Positions 1-9,300 of a DNA stretch of 61,539 nucleotides are shown here, one piece after another (the first letter of the stretch is position 1; the number at the start of each line of letters is the position of its first letter). Position numbers and translations under genes: made by a program. Location: assembly GCA_030849065.1 (NCBI GenBank), contig JASAON010001570.1:1-61539 (forward strand). Reading direction: 5' to 3'. The notes below the pieces were generated by a model. The model saw only the letters and a program-made list of their open reading frames with translations, had not been told where the DNA came from and did no database searches. The stretch comes from Jaenimonas drosophilae (Eukaryota > Euglenozoa > Kinetoplastea > Trypanosomatida > Trypanosomatidae).

Positions 1-634
1 AGCTCACCAAGACGAGAGCCTCCTGTGTTGGTGATGATGTTGATGGATGTTGGCTTGATTGTGTCTTTATTGAACGCACCGCTAAACCCATAGATAGTGC
101 TGTTCCTGCTGGTACATGAGGAATGACAAGGGTAGCCTCATCCGTGGGTACAGGTGTGAGCGAAGCTGAGGGAAGAGAAGAAGATGATGGCGTTGGTTCT
201 TGTTGGGGCTGCACTTCCTGCGACTTCGCCGACATATAATGTGCCCGCAACACACTGTGATTGAGCGTTGGTTGGTTTAGCAATTGCTGCCCAACGACCA
301 CGCTGCGGGAAGGCCACCCGTCAACCCCATTTACTCGTTCCGGTGAGATAGAAGAGGTGCCAAGAAGAGCATCCTGCACCATCTGCATCTTTTCTTCAAT
401 AGGGATATCGTTGAGGTGAAGAAGGTGCGTGGTTCGCCCCAGCGGCAAACGACGAAGAAGGCGATTAATCCTGGACACCTCTTTATGCTCACTGGTCACC
501 TTGCGCACCGCGTCTGAAGTCACGGGTGAAGCGCTGGATGAGCTAGCAACTGGTGGAGCTGAATCTTGGATGGTGGAGGCGCGACGAGCGTCAGCCAGGA
601 ATGGTCCGCACCATCGCCACAGTCGATGGCTCAT
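1..634 (-). CDS. Partial unknown protein, C-terminus outside window
   Basis: An open minus-strand frame starts at the ATG at 634 and stays open to base 1, giving at least 211 residues with the C-terminus missing. I do not recognise the family. The N-terminus (MSHRLWRWCGPFLADARRAS) is rich in Arg, Trp and small residues with no acidic residue before an Asp at 15, which would suit a mitochondrial presequence (inference). A basic stretch follows (RINRLLRRLPLGRTTHLLHL) and then a Ser/Thr/Pro/Gln-rich, probably disordered part. A polypyrimidine tract and an AG lie 10 to 50 bases upstream of the ATG, which supports this start. It is the last gene of the minus-strand block visible here. Confidence 0.7.
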   Translation of the reverse strand, partial: MSHRLWRWCGPFLADARRASTIQDSAPPVASSSSASPVTSDAVRKVTSEHKEVSRINRLLRRLPLGRTTHLLHLNDIPIEEKMQMVQDALLGTSSISPERVNGVDGWPSRSVVVGQQLLNQPTLNHSVLRAHYMSAKSQEVQPQQEPTPSSSSLPSASLTPVPTDEATLVIPHVPAGTALSMGLAVRSIKTQSSQHPSTSSPTQEALVLVS

Positions 635-951
635 GAGGGGAGCCTATTAGAAACAATAACAGGTGGGAGAGAGAGAGAGAGACGCGTGTATGTGGGGGAT
701 CATCCAATAGAGCCAAGCAGTAAGAGAGTCGCACAGAGAGGCCACTCGTTCCAAGTAGAGTCACGGGAGATGCATCATATCAGCATATCTAGGAATTTCG
801 GAAGGAGTATTCTGTAGACGTCGAGCATCAAAAAAAAAGATGATCCATAGCGACGATCATCATCATTGTTACACACAACGAGAGCAATCTATGTGGTGCA
901 TGTTGGGGAGAGGAGGTGGGTGATGTCCGCCACATGGTTTGGGCAGCCTCC
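635..951. other. Intergenic region
   Basis: This stretch lies between the leftmost gene and the EXO1-like gene. Apart from the GA/CT tract used as a predicted splice signal and an A-run near 829-838, I see no gene. The short frames that cross it show no family resemblance. Confidence 0.6.
644..683 (-). promoter_or_regulatory. Predicted spliced-leader acceptor (CT tract plus AG) for the leftmost gene
   Basis: On the minus strand a (CT)n-rich tract at about 683-661 is followed by the first AG at 645-644, nine bases before the ATG at 634. This is the expected layout of a kinetoplastid trans-splice acceptor; use of this exact AG is inferred. Confidence 0.55.
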
Positions 952-3213
952 TCAGATCCGTCGCTTTGCTGCCCCAGTGAAGGCCAGCTGGCTAAAGATG
1001 GATGAGGAGATGCCCAACGTGGACGCAGACGAGGAAGATGACGGAGGGCTGTCGTTGTGTTGATGGGGTAGGCCACCGACCGGCACCACACGGGAGCGAG
1101 GCGGACAAAAAGAGCCGGGCGGAGCGCTCGTTGGCCGGCTCTCTCCATTTTGAGTGCAGAGCGACGGAGATGATGATGCAGAACTTACTCTCCCTGGTAC
1201 GTGCAGGCAACGTGCGAAGAGGATCGCTGCAGATGCGCTCCGTCCAACCTCCCGGGGTGAGCTTCCACCATCGACGGGAGAAACCGCCTCTGAGTGGGCT
1301 GTGCCACAGGCCGCAGCCTTTGCCTCCTCCGGTGTGCTCATCAGCGTGGCAACTGATGACGAGAGCGGTGATGCAATATCCTCGGTGCTACTGCTCAGTT
1401 GAGAGCTCAGATCCACAGCCTGACCCATCAATGATGACGGGGCGTCAGAGTGGTGCGTTGTGGTCCCCGCGGATGGTGAAGAAGTCGAGTTCGTCTCTGA
1501 GTTTGGCATCACGTCGTCCTCCGCATCACTCGATGACCATCGCTCCACCTCTGCACATCCACGAAGAAAGAACTTGGAGCGAATGATGCGTCGCTCTACA
1601 CGAGTTGCTCCATGACTCACTGGGCGGCTTCCCAAGAATCCCTGCGCCTGGCATACTTTCTTCTGCACATGACTCAATGCCTCCGCATCATCATCCACAG
1701 CATCATCATCACTCCTACGATGCTTGGTGGCGGCACATGTGGAGTTGGTACGATCCACCCCAACTTGAACCGGATTTTGGCGGATGACCACCTTGTTGTG
1801 AGTGAAGTGCTGAAATGCAGTAAAGTGCTGCAGTGATGACTGGCCCCCACGGGCTCGTTGAAGGTACCGTCGCAGGCAGCTTTCATACTTGCCCTCATAG
1901 AGCATCAAAGTGGTTGGGTTGTAGAGGCACTCCTCACACACTTTGCGGGAGACGTCCGCCGCCCACATCTCTCCAATAAGTTGCGTGCGGCGTTGGCCTC
2001 CATCCTCCTCACGTGGGAGGCCGCGGTAGTGAACGAGTGTCTTGCGGAACGGGCAGTACACGAGATGATGAGCGAAGCAGTAGAAGGCCTCCAGCAGAAG
2101 ACGTCGATAGCGAGCGATCTCCTCGGGCGGAAATCCACCACTCACCTGCATTAACTCCATGAGCTGCTTCATGGAAGCGGACCGGGTGACGTACTTGAAG
2201 GCTGTCTTGATACCCACTTGGGGAAGGTTGGCCACGTAGTCGCATCCACTCATGATGCATCCAAGAAGAAAGGATTCGTAGGTGAAGGGTTGCTGTTGTT
2301 GTTGTTGTGTGGTGAGATCAGAACGAGAGCTCGACACCTCGGCAGTGATGGGAGTGAGGTGCATCGTCGTGGAAGATGCACCATTGGCATTTGCACCACA
2401 CACAAAGAGCTGCTTTGCGCGTGGGACCGTTGCGGCGGCCATCACTTCAAAGAAGCGCGGCGCGCTATCTGCTGGCTTCAGAACGGCACACTTACCCGTG
2501 AAAGGCTCCAGCTTGGCAATGACAACGGGGCAGTAGTAGGCAATGAGATCGGAGTCTTCAGAGACGGCAGCTTGCGTGTAGCCCTCGCGGCAGAGGTAGG
2601 CGAGCTCCGCATCGGCCTCGTAAGGTGCAACGATGCACTCCACGTGGCGCTCCTCCTTCAGCACTCGCAACACCACGTGAGCCAACTCTGGTGAGATGTC
2701 CACGGCCTTCTCCAGGAAAGATACCGCCTCCTCAAAGCCTCTACATCCACGGAAGAGTTGCTGTCCTTGGTTGAGGTACATCTCTTCCAGCATCCGCAAA
2801 CACTCACCAAAAGCATCATCGCGTCGCTGTTGGCGGCCATCATCCGTTCGCTCCTTCATGGGCATCTCTGCCCCATCAAACACACAGACCGGAACAACGC
2901 CATGGCGCTGGAGGGCATCAACGCGTTGAACCACCGCCGCGATATAACCTTCCTTGATGACAATGACATCATCAATGTTGATCTCCTCTGTGGTGCTATC
3001 ACCAACATCTTCGTCAGGCTTCATCATCATCCTGCGTGCGTGGCGCCGCTCAAAGTAGGATTGCACAACCTCCAGATTGATGTCCACGTTATCGCGAAGG
3101 ACGCGATGCAGCCACACGTACATATCCACCCCAATCCTTTGGCCACGGAACTGTGAGAGATGGCCATCGTGCACGTACGGATTCAACGCCTTCCACAGGC
3201 CTTTAATACCCAT
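952..3213 (-). CDS. EXO1: Exonuclease 1 (RAD2/XPG family 5' nuclease)
   Basis: 753 residues starting MGIKGLWKALNPYV, the standard family N-terminus whose Gly2 takes part in catalysis; an in-frame upstream extension to 3333 is rejected because the family starts here. Metal-binding acidic residues are all visible: VDMYVWLHR, VCVFDGAEMP, APYEADAELAYL, SEDSDLIAYY and GCDY. The helix-two-turn-helix follows (LPQVGIKTAFKYV). RAD2-family EXO1 acts in mismatch repair and end resection in the nucleus. About 70 residues rich in Ser/Thr/Gln, with a poly-Gln run, are inserted between the I domain and the GCDY motif, where other members are more compact. The C-terminal third is Ser-rich and looks disordered, as in EXO1 tails. 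The arrangement and the long tail favour EXO1 over FEN1 or XPG. Confidence 0.9.
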   Translation of the reverse strand: MGIKGLWKALNPYVHDGHLSQFRGQRIGVDMYVWLHRVLRDNVDINLEVVQSYFERRHARRMMMKPDEDVGDSTTEEINIDDVIVIKEGYIAAVVQRVDALQRHGVVPVCVFDGAEMPMKERTDDGRQQRRDDAFGECLRMLEEMYLNQGQQLFRGCRGFEEAVSFLEKAVDISPELAHVVLRVLKEERHVECIVAPYEADAELAYLCREGYTQAAVSEDSDLIAYYCPVVIAKLEPFTGKCAVLKPADSAPRFFEVMAAATVPRAKQLFVCGANANGASSTTMHLTPITAEVSSSRSDLTTQQQQQQPFTYESFLLGCIMSGCDYVANLPQVGIKTAFKYVTRSASMKQLMELMQVSGGFPPEEIARYRRLLLEAFYCFAHHLVYCPFRKTLVHYRGLPREEDGGQRRTQLIGEMWAADVSRKVCEECLYNPTTLMLYEGKYESCLRRYLQRARGGQSSLQHFTAFQHFTHNKVVIRQNPVQVGVDRTNSTCAATKHRRSDDDAVDDDAEALSHVQKKVCQAQGFLGSRPVSHGATRVERRIIRSKFFLRGCAEVERWSSSDAEDDVMPNSETNSTSSPSAGTTTHHSDAPSSLMGQAVDLSSQLSSSTEDIASPLSSSVATLMSTPEEAKAAACGTAHSEAVSPVDGGSSPREVGRSASAAILFARCLHVPGRVSSASSSPSLCTQNGESRPTSAPPGSFCPPRSRVVPVGGLPHQHNDSPPSSSSSASTLGISSSIFSQLAFTGAAKRRI

Positions 3214-3626
3214 CGTCCCTGGGTCTCCAAACACTTGAGATGCGTGCACAATGAAAAGAAGAAGGATAGTGAGGGAGTAGTGTAGAGAGCATATACATAC
3301 ATCTGCCAGCACTTTGGTAGCAGTGTCAGTCATGTCGGAGGTTGAACAGAAGGATTATCACTGAAAGTCTTCAGAGGAACGGTGCAGCACAGATCACGCA
3401 GAGCCGGTCATCTCACATGGTTGCCTCCGCCATGGGACGGCCGAGGGTTTTCGTCATTCATACATATCAATGGAGGGTGGTGCTGGTGAGATAGGTGCTG
3501 GTGTAGTGTAATTGTTGTTGTTGAAGGCAACGAATATGGATTCGACGCAGCTTCATAGCAGCAAGCTCACACAACACGCAAAGGAGAGAGTAGGAGCAGA
3601 AGGAGATGGGCGAGTGTACCCTTTAT
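3214..3626. other. Intergenic region
   Basis: This is the 5' region of EXO1 and the 3' region of the membrane protein gene. Besides the predicted acceptor I see only a purine-rich stretch near 3580-3612 (minus-strand pyrimidine) and no gene. Confidence 0.6.
3234..3276 (-). promoter_or_regulatory. Predicted spliced-leader acceptor for EXO1
   Basis: The minus strand carries a pyrimidine-rich tract (about 3276-3248), followed by the first AG at 3235-3234, about 20 bases before the ATG at 3213. It supports the shorter EXO1 start. A second AG just downstream is also possible. Confidence 0.5.
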
Positions 3627-5141
3627 TTATTGCTGTGGGCGCATCACGGGTTGCATGTCATCGGTGGTGAGGACGCTCTCTAGGCTTTCCTCCTCTTCTG
3701 GCTCAGGTGTGCTGGATGATGCGGGGGGTTCGTCTTCAAGGATACCAGCCTTGCGGAGGTGCTCTGCCTCCGTGTACGACCGTGAGTAGAACTGCACAGG
3801 ATGATTCAGGCCGCCAAGCACAGTTGGCCAGGAGATCCAATCAAACCGCGCGAACAACAAAATGATGATATATACGATGAGTACACTGTCCACAAAGGCC
3901 AATACAATCAATGGTGTTGTGTAGTCATGAGTGGAAACCTCCACCACCACCACAGTCTGGTTTTGCAGCGCCCAGGTAATGGCACGTTGGTATAGTTGGC
4001 CCCGTCCAACGATGGTTGTTGGTCGCAGCGCACTCACCGCCCCAACGTTACTCGATCCTTGGGCAGAAACGGTGCTAATATAGTTGATGACATCTGCAGG
4101 CACCTCCACCGAGGAAACGAGTGCGATGTGTGTTACGTTGGGCGAGCAGGGTGGTTGTGGGTTGGTCCCCACATAACTCACATACGGAATGGGCACATCC
4201 TGTGAGGTGGCCAGGTCAAAGGGCAGCAAGGGAAGCCCGTCCACGTAGGTGACCACAACACCATTGCCTGCCTTGACGGCGTCGATGTTGGCTACCACGG
4301 CATCTAGTAAACGTGTCACGATGCTCACGTTGATGGTGCTCTGAGAGACTGAGGGCATCAGCACAAAGGAGAGGATGACCTCCGCCGGCCTACGCTCCTT
4401 ACGTGCATCGAAGCACTGTGAGCTGAAGGCGCTAGTGAAGTACGACTCTGCAGAGGAGCTATCCACATCCGAGTCTGGGTTGATCCCAGTTGGCTCAGCA
4501 TAGCGCATGAGAACCTGCACCTCCTTCCCCTCATCGGTGGGATAATCACCGTTCGTTGGCCACTCGTGCAGGATGCCGTTGTAGATCTGAATGGACATAA
4601 CCTCCATCACCGTGTTCAAGGGGATGCCGAGTTCGGCGGTTAGTTCCGCGTCATAGTCCGTTGGGGTGCTGCTCGTGGGGACGCAGTGCTCCACACGCAC
4701 AAAGAGCGGGTCATAATCGGTGCAATATCCTACCAAATTTCCTCCCGGGCCAACCTCCGCCCGGCTGGTGGAGGAGGAGTTCTGGGGAACCGAAGCGGTG
4801 ATGAACTCACCCGGGGCGAGCGCCAAGTTAGGCGTCACGAGGGGCAAAAAGCGGTTGATGCACAGTGGGGGGAGCTTGGCAGGGGTGGCAAGCATGCCGG
4901 CGGTGAACGTGATGGGGCTGGCCTGGTTGGTAGGTGGGTTGGGGTCAACAGGAGCACCGGTTATGGCTGCGCAGGCAGGTGGCTGGATACAGGCGGGGGC
5001 ATATTGGTACCAGATACATGTGCCACGCTGGAAGTCTTTGAGATCGAAGTTCCAGGCGTACACCTCGCATACGCTCAATAAGATACAGGAGACCACGAAC
5101 AGCACACGAAGCGCCAGGGTTGAGCGGTGGTGGTCCCGCAT
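3627..5141 (-). CDS. Orphan type I membrane glycoprotein
   Basis: 504 residues from the ATG at 5141; I do not recognise the family. The N-terminus is a clear signal peptide: basic MRDHHRS, then a hydrophobic core (LALRVLFVVSCILLSVCEV). A lumenal or extracellular part of about 390 residues follows with about eight cysteines, Pro/Thr-rich segments and four N-glycosylation sequons (NSS, NVS, NVT, NQT). A single transmembrane helix (LIVLAFVDSVLIVYIIILLF) lies about 80 residues from the C-terminus, and the cytoplasmic tail is acidic and Ser/Pro-rich. Topology is a surface or endomembrane type I protein. An upstream in-frame start at 5255 is less likely because a T-rich tract and an AG lie between the two. 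The function is unknown; a receptor-like or surface role is only inference. Confidence 0.75.
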   Translation of the reverse strand: MRDHHRSTLALRVLFVVSCILLSVCEVYAWNFDLKDFQRGTCIWYQYAPACIQPPACAAITGAPVDPNPPTNQASPITFTAGMLATPAKLPPLCINRFLPLVTPNLALAPGEFITASVPQNSSSTSRAEVGPGGNLVGYCTDYDPLFVRVEHCVPTSSTPTDYDAELTAELGIPLNTVMEVMSIQIYNGILHEWPTNGDYPTDEGKEVQVLMRYAEPTGINPDSDVDSSSAESYFTSAFSSQCFDARKERRPAEVILSFVLMPSVSQSTINVSIVTRLLDAVVANIDAVKAGNGVVVTYVDGLPLLPFDLATSQDVPIPYVSYVGTNPQPPCSPNVTHIALVSSVEVPADVINYISTVSAQGSSNVGAVSALRPTTIVGRGQLYQRAITWALQNQTVVVVEVSTHDYTTPLIVLAFVDSVLIVYIIILLFARFDWISWPTVLGGLNHPVQFYSRSYTEAEHLRKAGILEDEPPASSSTPEPEEEESLESVLTTDDMQPVMRPQQ

Positions 5142-5508
5142 TGGTGAAAGAGAGAAAGCTGAATAAGCACTAAATCTCAGAACAAAAAAAACACGTTGGC
5201 TTGCAACTACGACAACAATAATGTTGTGGAGTGAACTAAGGAGAAGACATACCACATGTATGTCACGATAGAAAGGAAAAAGAAAGAAAGCATGGATCGA
5301 AAGTGCGTGAAGTGGCTCAGTATGTGCTACATCATAACTTCTCCATCCTGGACATACATGCCTAGAGAAGGAAAGTGTGAGTCTGCAGTAGTCTTTAGTC
5401 GCGCTTAGGGTAGGTCAAAGAAACAACAAACATCCCCGCAGTGCCGTCAGTTAGGTGACAACACTGGGGATATCCACTTAGGTTTGATCATCCACACGTC
5501 CAACCACG
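5142..5508. other. Intergenic region with predicted splice signal
   Basis: The minus strand has a T-rich tract at about 5192-5178 and a TTCAG near 5160, which would serve as trans-splice acceptor for the membrane protein gene. No other structure is seen down to the next stop codon at 5509. Confidence 0.5.
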
Positions 5509-6042
5509 TTAGGCGGTGTGGCGTTCACGCTTCTTTCCGGGGTGCGCTGCACGGACCTTGTGCGACTCTTCCTGCTGCCGACTTTCACGAGCCAGGGCAT
5601 CGCCAAAGCGCTTCAGCCCCTCCTGAAAGATGTTGATGGCTGCATCGAACTGCTCCGTTGATGACTGGGTCGTGGGAGCTGCATCCTTGGTGCTCGCTGT
5701 GGTGTTTTTACCCCGTTGGGCAGAACTAAGAAGATCGGTGAGGCTTAGATACGCGGCAGGCTGGCTAATGAGGGCATTGGCTGCGAGGGCATGTACCTCC
5801 TTCGCGCTGTATAGCTTGGCCGCTGGTGCAGCAGCTACTCTGGCGGTGGTCTCTGCAAGCTCCTCATCCATGCGCTCACGCAGGTTCTCCTCTGCCTCTG
5901 CCTGGAGCTCCGCAGCGTCCTGTGGCATCTGCGAGGCTCCACCAAAGTCGAAGGAGAAGAGCTCCGCATCCTTTAGGAAAAGCTTCGTGCGATCGCGCAC
6001 TTCCTTCTGAGGAGGCGCCACAGCGTCCTCACGATCACTCAT
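5509..6042 (-). CDS. Small conserved-looking unknown protein
   Basis: 177 residues; I do not recognise it. The sequence is highly charged and helical in character, with an acidic, Ala/Glu-rich middle (LQAEAEENLRERMDEELAET) that could form a short coiled coil, a Ser/Thr linker, and a basic C-terminus (HPGKKRERHTA). No signal peptide, membrane segment or zinc motif is present, so it is probably soluble and nuclear or cytoplasmic. The ATG at 6042 is the first in frame. Coding status rests on a clean frame of adequate length in the block orientation and on codon use like its neighbours. Confidence 0.6.
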   Translation of the reverse strand: MSDREDAVAPPQKEVRDRTKLFLKDAELFSFDFGGASQMPQDAAELQAEAEENLRERMDEELAETTARVAAAPAAKLYSAKEVHALAANALISQPAAYLSLTDLLSSAQRGKNTTASTKDAAPTTQSSTEQFDAAINIFQEGLKRFGDALARESRQQEESHKVRAAHPGKKRERHTA

Positions 6043-6301
6043 CTAGTACTACTTCTGCGTGAAAACAACAATCAAGGCGATGAAATGAGATGGAGAGTGG
6101 TGAATCAGGATGGGAAACATGTGGGAAGCAATCAATGTGTACCTCTTTTCACCCACTTCACTGCTCGTGGCAGTGTGTGGATGTACGTCAATCCGATGTT
6201 TGAGTCGGGCATACGAGTAGGAACCAAAAGACACGCAGCTCGAAGTGGGGAGAACGTGGGGTGAGGGGCATCCGAGAACCTATAAACGCATGAAGCTCAT
6301 G

Positions 6302-6323
6302 GATGATGATGATGATGATGATG
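6302..6323. repeat. (GAT)n microsatellite
   Basis: About seven perfect GAT units lie just beyond the stop codon of the Rictor-like gene, in its predicted 3' UTR (ATC repeats on the coding strand). Confidence 0.85.
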
Positions 6324-6332
6324 GAGTGCGGT

Positions 6333-9300
6333 CTACTCACTTGGCTGTTGATTCAGCCGAGAATGTTCAAGCAAGTCGATCAGGAACTTGCGTTCCTCGT
6401 GCCGCATTTGGAAGTGTGAGCTAGCATCGAGACAAAGGCGCTGGCAGTTGGGTTCGAGGAAGGCAGTTGGCTGGCGTTTCATCCACTTATACAGCCACTG
6501 CTTCGCATTTTCCCGGCTCACGGGGTTACAGAGAGCGTAGATGTTCTCTGCGATTCGTTTGGGGACCCCCAGGCCGAGGCGGCCGGCGAGCTCAGTGTGA
6601 GAGAAGTGCGACGTTAGGTGGCCCGTCGTGGGGTGCAGTTTGGTGATGGACATCGCTTTGGGTGGCTTAAGCTGAGCAAAGCTAACGGCATAGGGAATGC
6701 CATCGGCACTGACGTAGGCGTTGGGGTTGTGCAACACCACGTAGCCCTGAGCGGTAAGGGCCTCCGCCGCCCGCTTCGATCGCGCCATGATTGCACAACC
6801 AATTTGGGCGATGCAGCGAACTGAAACAGTCGAGGCAAATCGAGCCAAGGCCAATATACTCTGCTGAAGACCGGGAACGGAGCTCATCATGGAATAGCCC
6901 ACATCACTGCTGGCAGCCTCACACACGCACAGGATGGCCTCCTTGAGTGTTTGCCGATCTCCCGTGCACTCCAGAAGATAGGCGGAGCGGATTGGGTCGT
7001 AGCCTCGTGCGGCAGAGATCACTTCCGCATTAGACGTGCCAAAACGGCCGTCTGTCGCAGCGGCTGCGCGGTCCATGGCCAAGGCATCCGCACTGGCACC
7101 ACCCAAGTTGCTGCTGTTGTTGATGTGTGCCGCCATCTCCCAGCTCCTCGGAGATGCCGCACTGTAGCACGGGCTGCCATCGTTGGTGGAGGTGATGGAT
7201 GGTTTGGGTTGGCGAACAAAGTGTGGCACCTCACCTGTGAGGTGTAGAAGCTCCTCATCCTCGCTGGTGGAACCTGAGTGGTCCTCATCCTGCTCACTCA
7301 CAGCATCGCAGTAGGCGGCACTTGGGGGCAGGTGGAGCTCGAGTAAACGCGCGACCGAGCGGGTCCAGAGTTGGCTGTGCTTGAACATGGCGCAGCCCTC
7401 CAAGGTACGGCAGAGCACGGAGGCAATGTGGACGGGGAAGAGCTGGGCGGAGGTGACGGTGCTCGTGGTCACCAGAGGAATGAAGGAGGTAGAGGTGGGG
7501 TTGACCTTGGAGAGGCAGTCGGAGAAGCTGCGGTGGTGCTTGCGACCTTCAGGCGAGCCGGTCTCCGACACCCCATCATCCCACTGGAGCTCCTCAATCA
7601 TCTCCACATTGCGTGCTGACTGGGTGGACTCCCACCGCTGCACCTCCTTCTCAACCCAGCCATAGCACTGAAGGAAGCGGAAGCCCGATGGACGTTTGGC
7701 GATGCAGTAGAGCAGCGTCTCCAGCCGCAACAGCTTGGCGTTCGATAGAATCACCTCACTCTCCATGATGATGGAGGGAGGGAGGGAGATGAGGTAGTCC
7801 AGCCCTTCTTCGGAGCTGAGGCAGATGGAGAGGAGCAGGTTGAAGGCGCTCTCCACCACGCGGAAGTAGTCGTCGTGGAGCGCACGCACGAGGGTTTCGA
7901 TACCCCACTTCATGCTTGTGGAAAGATCTCGCCACACAGCCTTCTTGAGCTGCAGTGCGGCGCATAAACGGATAGGCTGTGATGGATGTGCCAGTGCCTG
8001 GCGAAGGGTATAACGAATCTCGTCGCAGACACCGTAGTTCGGTACTGCGCTGAGAGTGAGATTGGGCAACAGGCCCAGACAGACATCCATCAATGGATCA
8101 TCCTCGCTAGGGTTGTTCAAGCGATCCCCCTTGAGCTTGGTGAAGAGGCCATCCACGATATCAAAGATGCTGCACTGTCGCATAAGCACAAGGCCATTGG
8201 CATGAGCTGTAAGCCGCCCCGCCATGCGCAGCAAGCAGGTACCCATGGGCGATTCCACGGTTTTCTTGTTCAGGATGGTTGGGTTCCCAGCCCGCACCTC
8301 CTTCAGCATCCCGCCCACCGCTTGACCAAAGTCAGCGTTATTGAGCAGTGCTGTTCCATCGCGTGAGGAGAGAAGCAAGTCGATCAACTCCACGCCGAGC
8401 ACACACATCTGCGGTGTCACCACATTTGGTGCGAGCTGTGAAAAGGTGGTGAGGTAAAACATGGTGCGGCGGTTGATACGTGGGGTGTAGAAGGCCAATA
8501 TCTTGGCCAGAATGCTGGAGGCCATGCGGAGGTGGCGAATGTTGCGTAAGTGCGACTGAATGAGGAGAAGCAGGGTCTCATAGTTCCACGCGGCATGGTT
8601 CAAGGGGTTCTGTTCCACCTTGGTCTCGGCGAGGAGATTCATCACGGTGTTGTCTGCCTCGGTGAGCTCATCCGATGCATCGGTGTCAAGTACCAGGTAG
8701 ACAGACGGACGCGAGGTGCCGCCCATGGACTGCATTCCATCCAGCCCCCCTGTGATCTCCCGTGCACCGAGGGAGAAACTGTGGAAGAGCTGCGAGGTGA
8801 GACCGCCAAAGAGCTCACCGTGGTTTACAAAACGGCCCACGGTGCGGTTGAAGGTCTCGTGGAGGTGGAAGACAGTTTCCTTGGGGAGTACGGTATCCAT
8901 GAGGACGAACATGTCTTGCAGGAGGCGCGAGGAGGCCTCCATGGCAGATCGGTTCTTACCCATCATCTGCATCACGCTCACCAGAGCTAGGGGGAGGCCA
9001 TGATAGGTTAGAGTGAGAAGCACACACCCCAACAACGGATCGCGGACGTGGAAGCCCAGGGCACGGGTACTGGGGATGATGAACTCATCCTCATCAAAGG
9101 TGTGCTCCGAGGGATAGTAATTGTCCACCGTGATAACGCTGGCCACATTGCTGTTTGTGCGAGCAAGAGAGGAGGTGAGGGGTGAGTTGGGGGAATCGGT
9201 GGTCACAGCTGCTGCTGCTGCTGCCGCCGCTGCCGCACGCTTCCGACGGTCCTCTTCCACTCCGCCCCAGGCTTCCATCACACGTAGTCCGCGGTGCGCC

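Noticed and set aside
1002..1586. 194-codon plus-strand frame
   Set aside because: It overlaps the EXO1 gene in the opposite direction and runs against the orientation of the whole block; no family resemblance.
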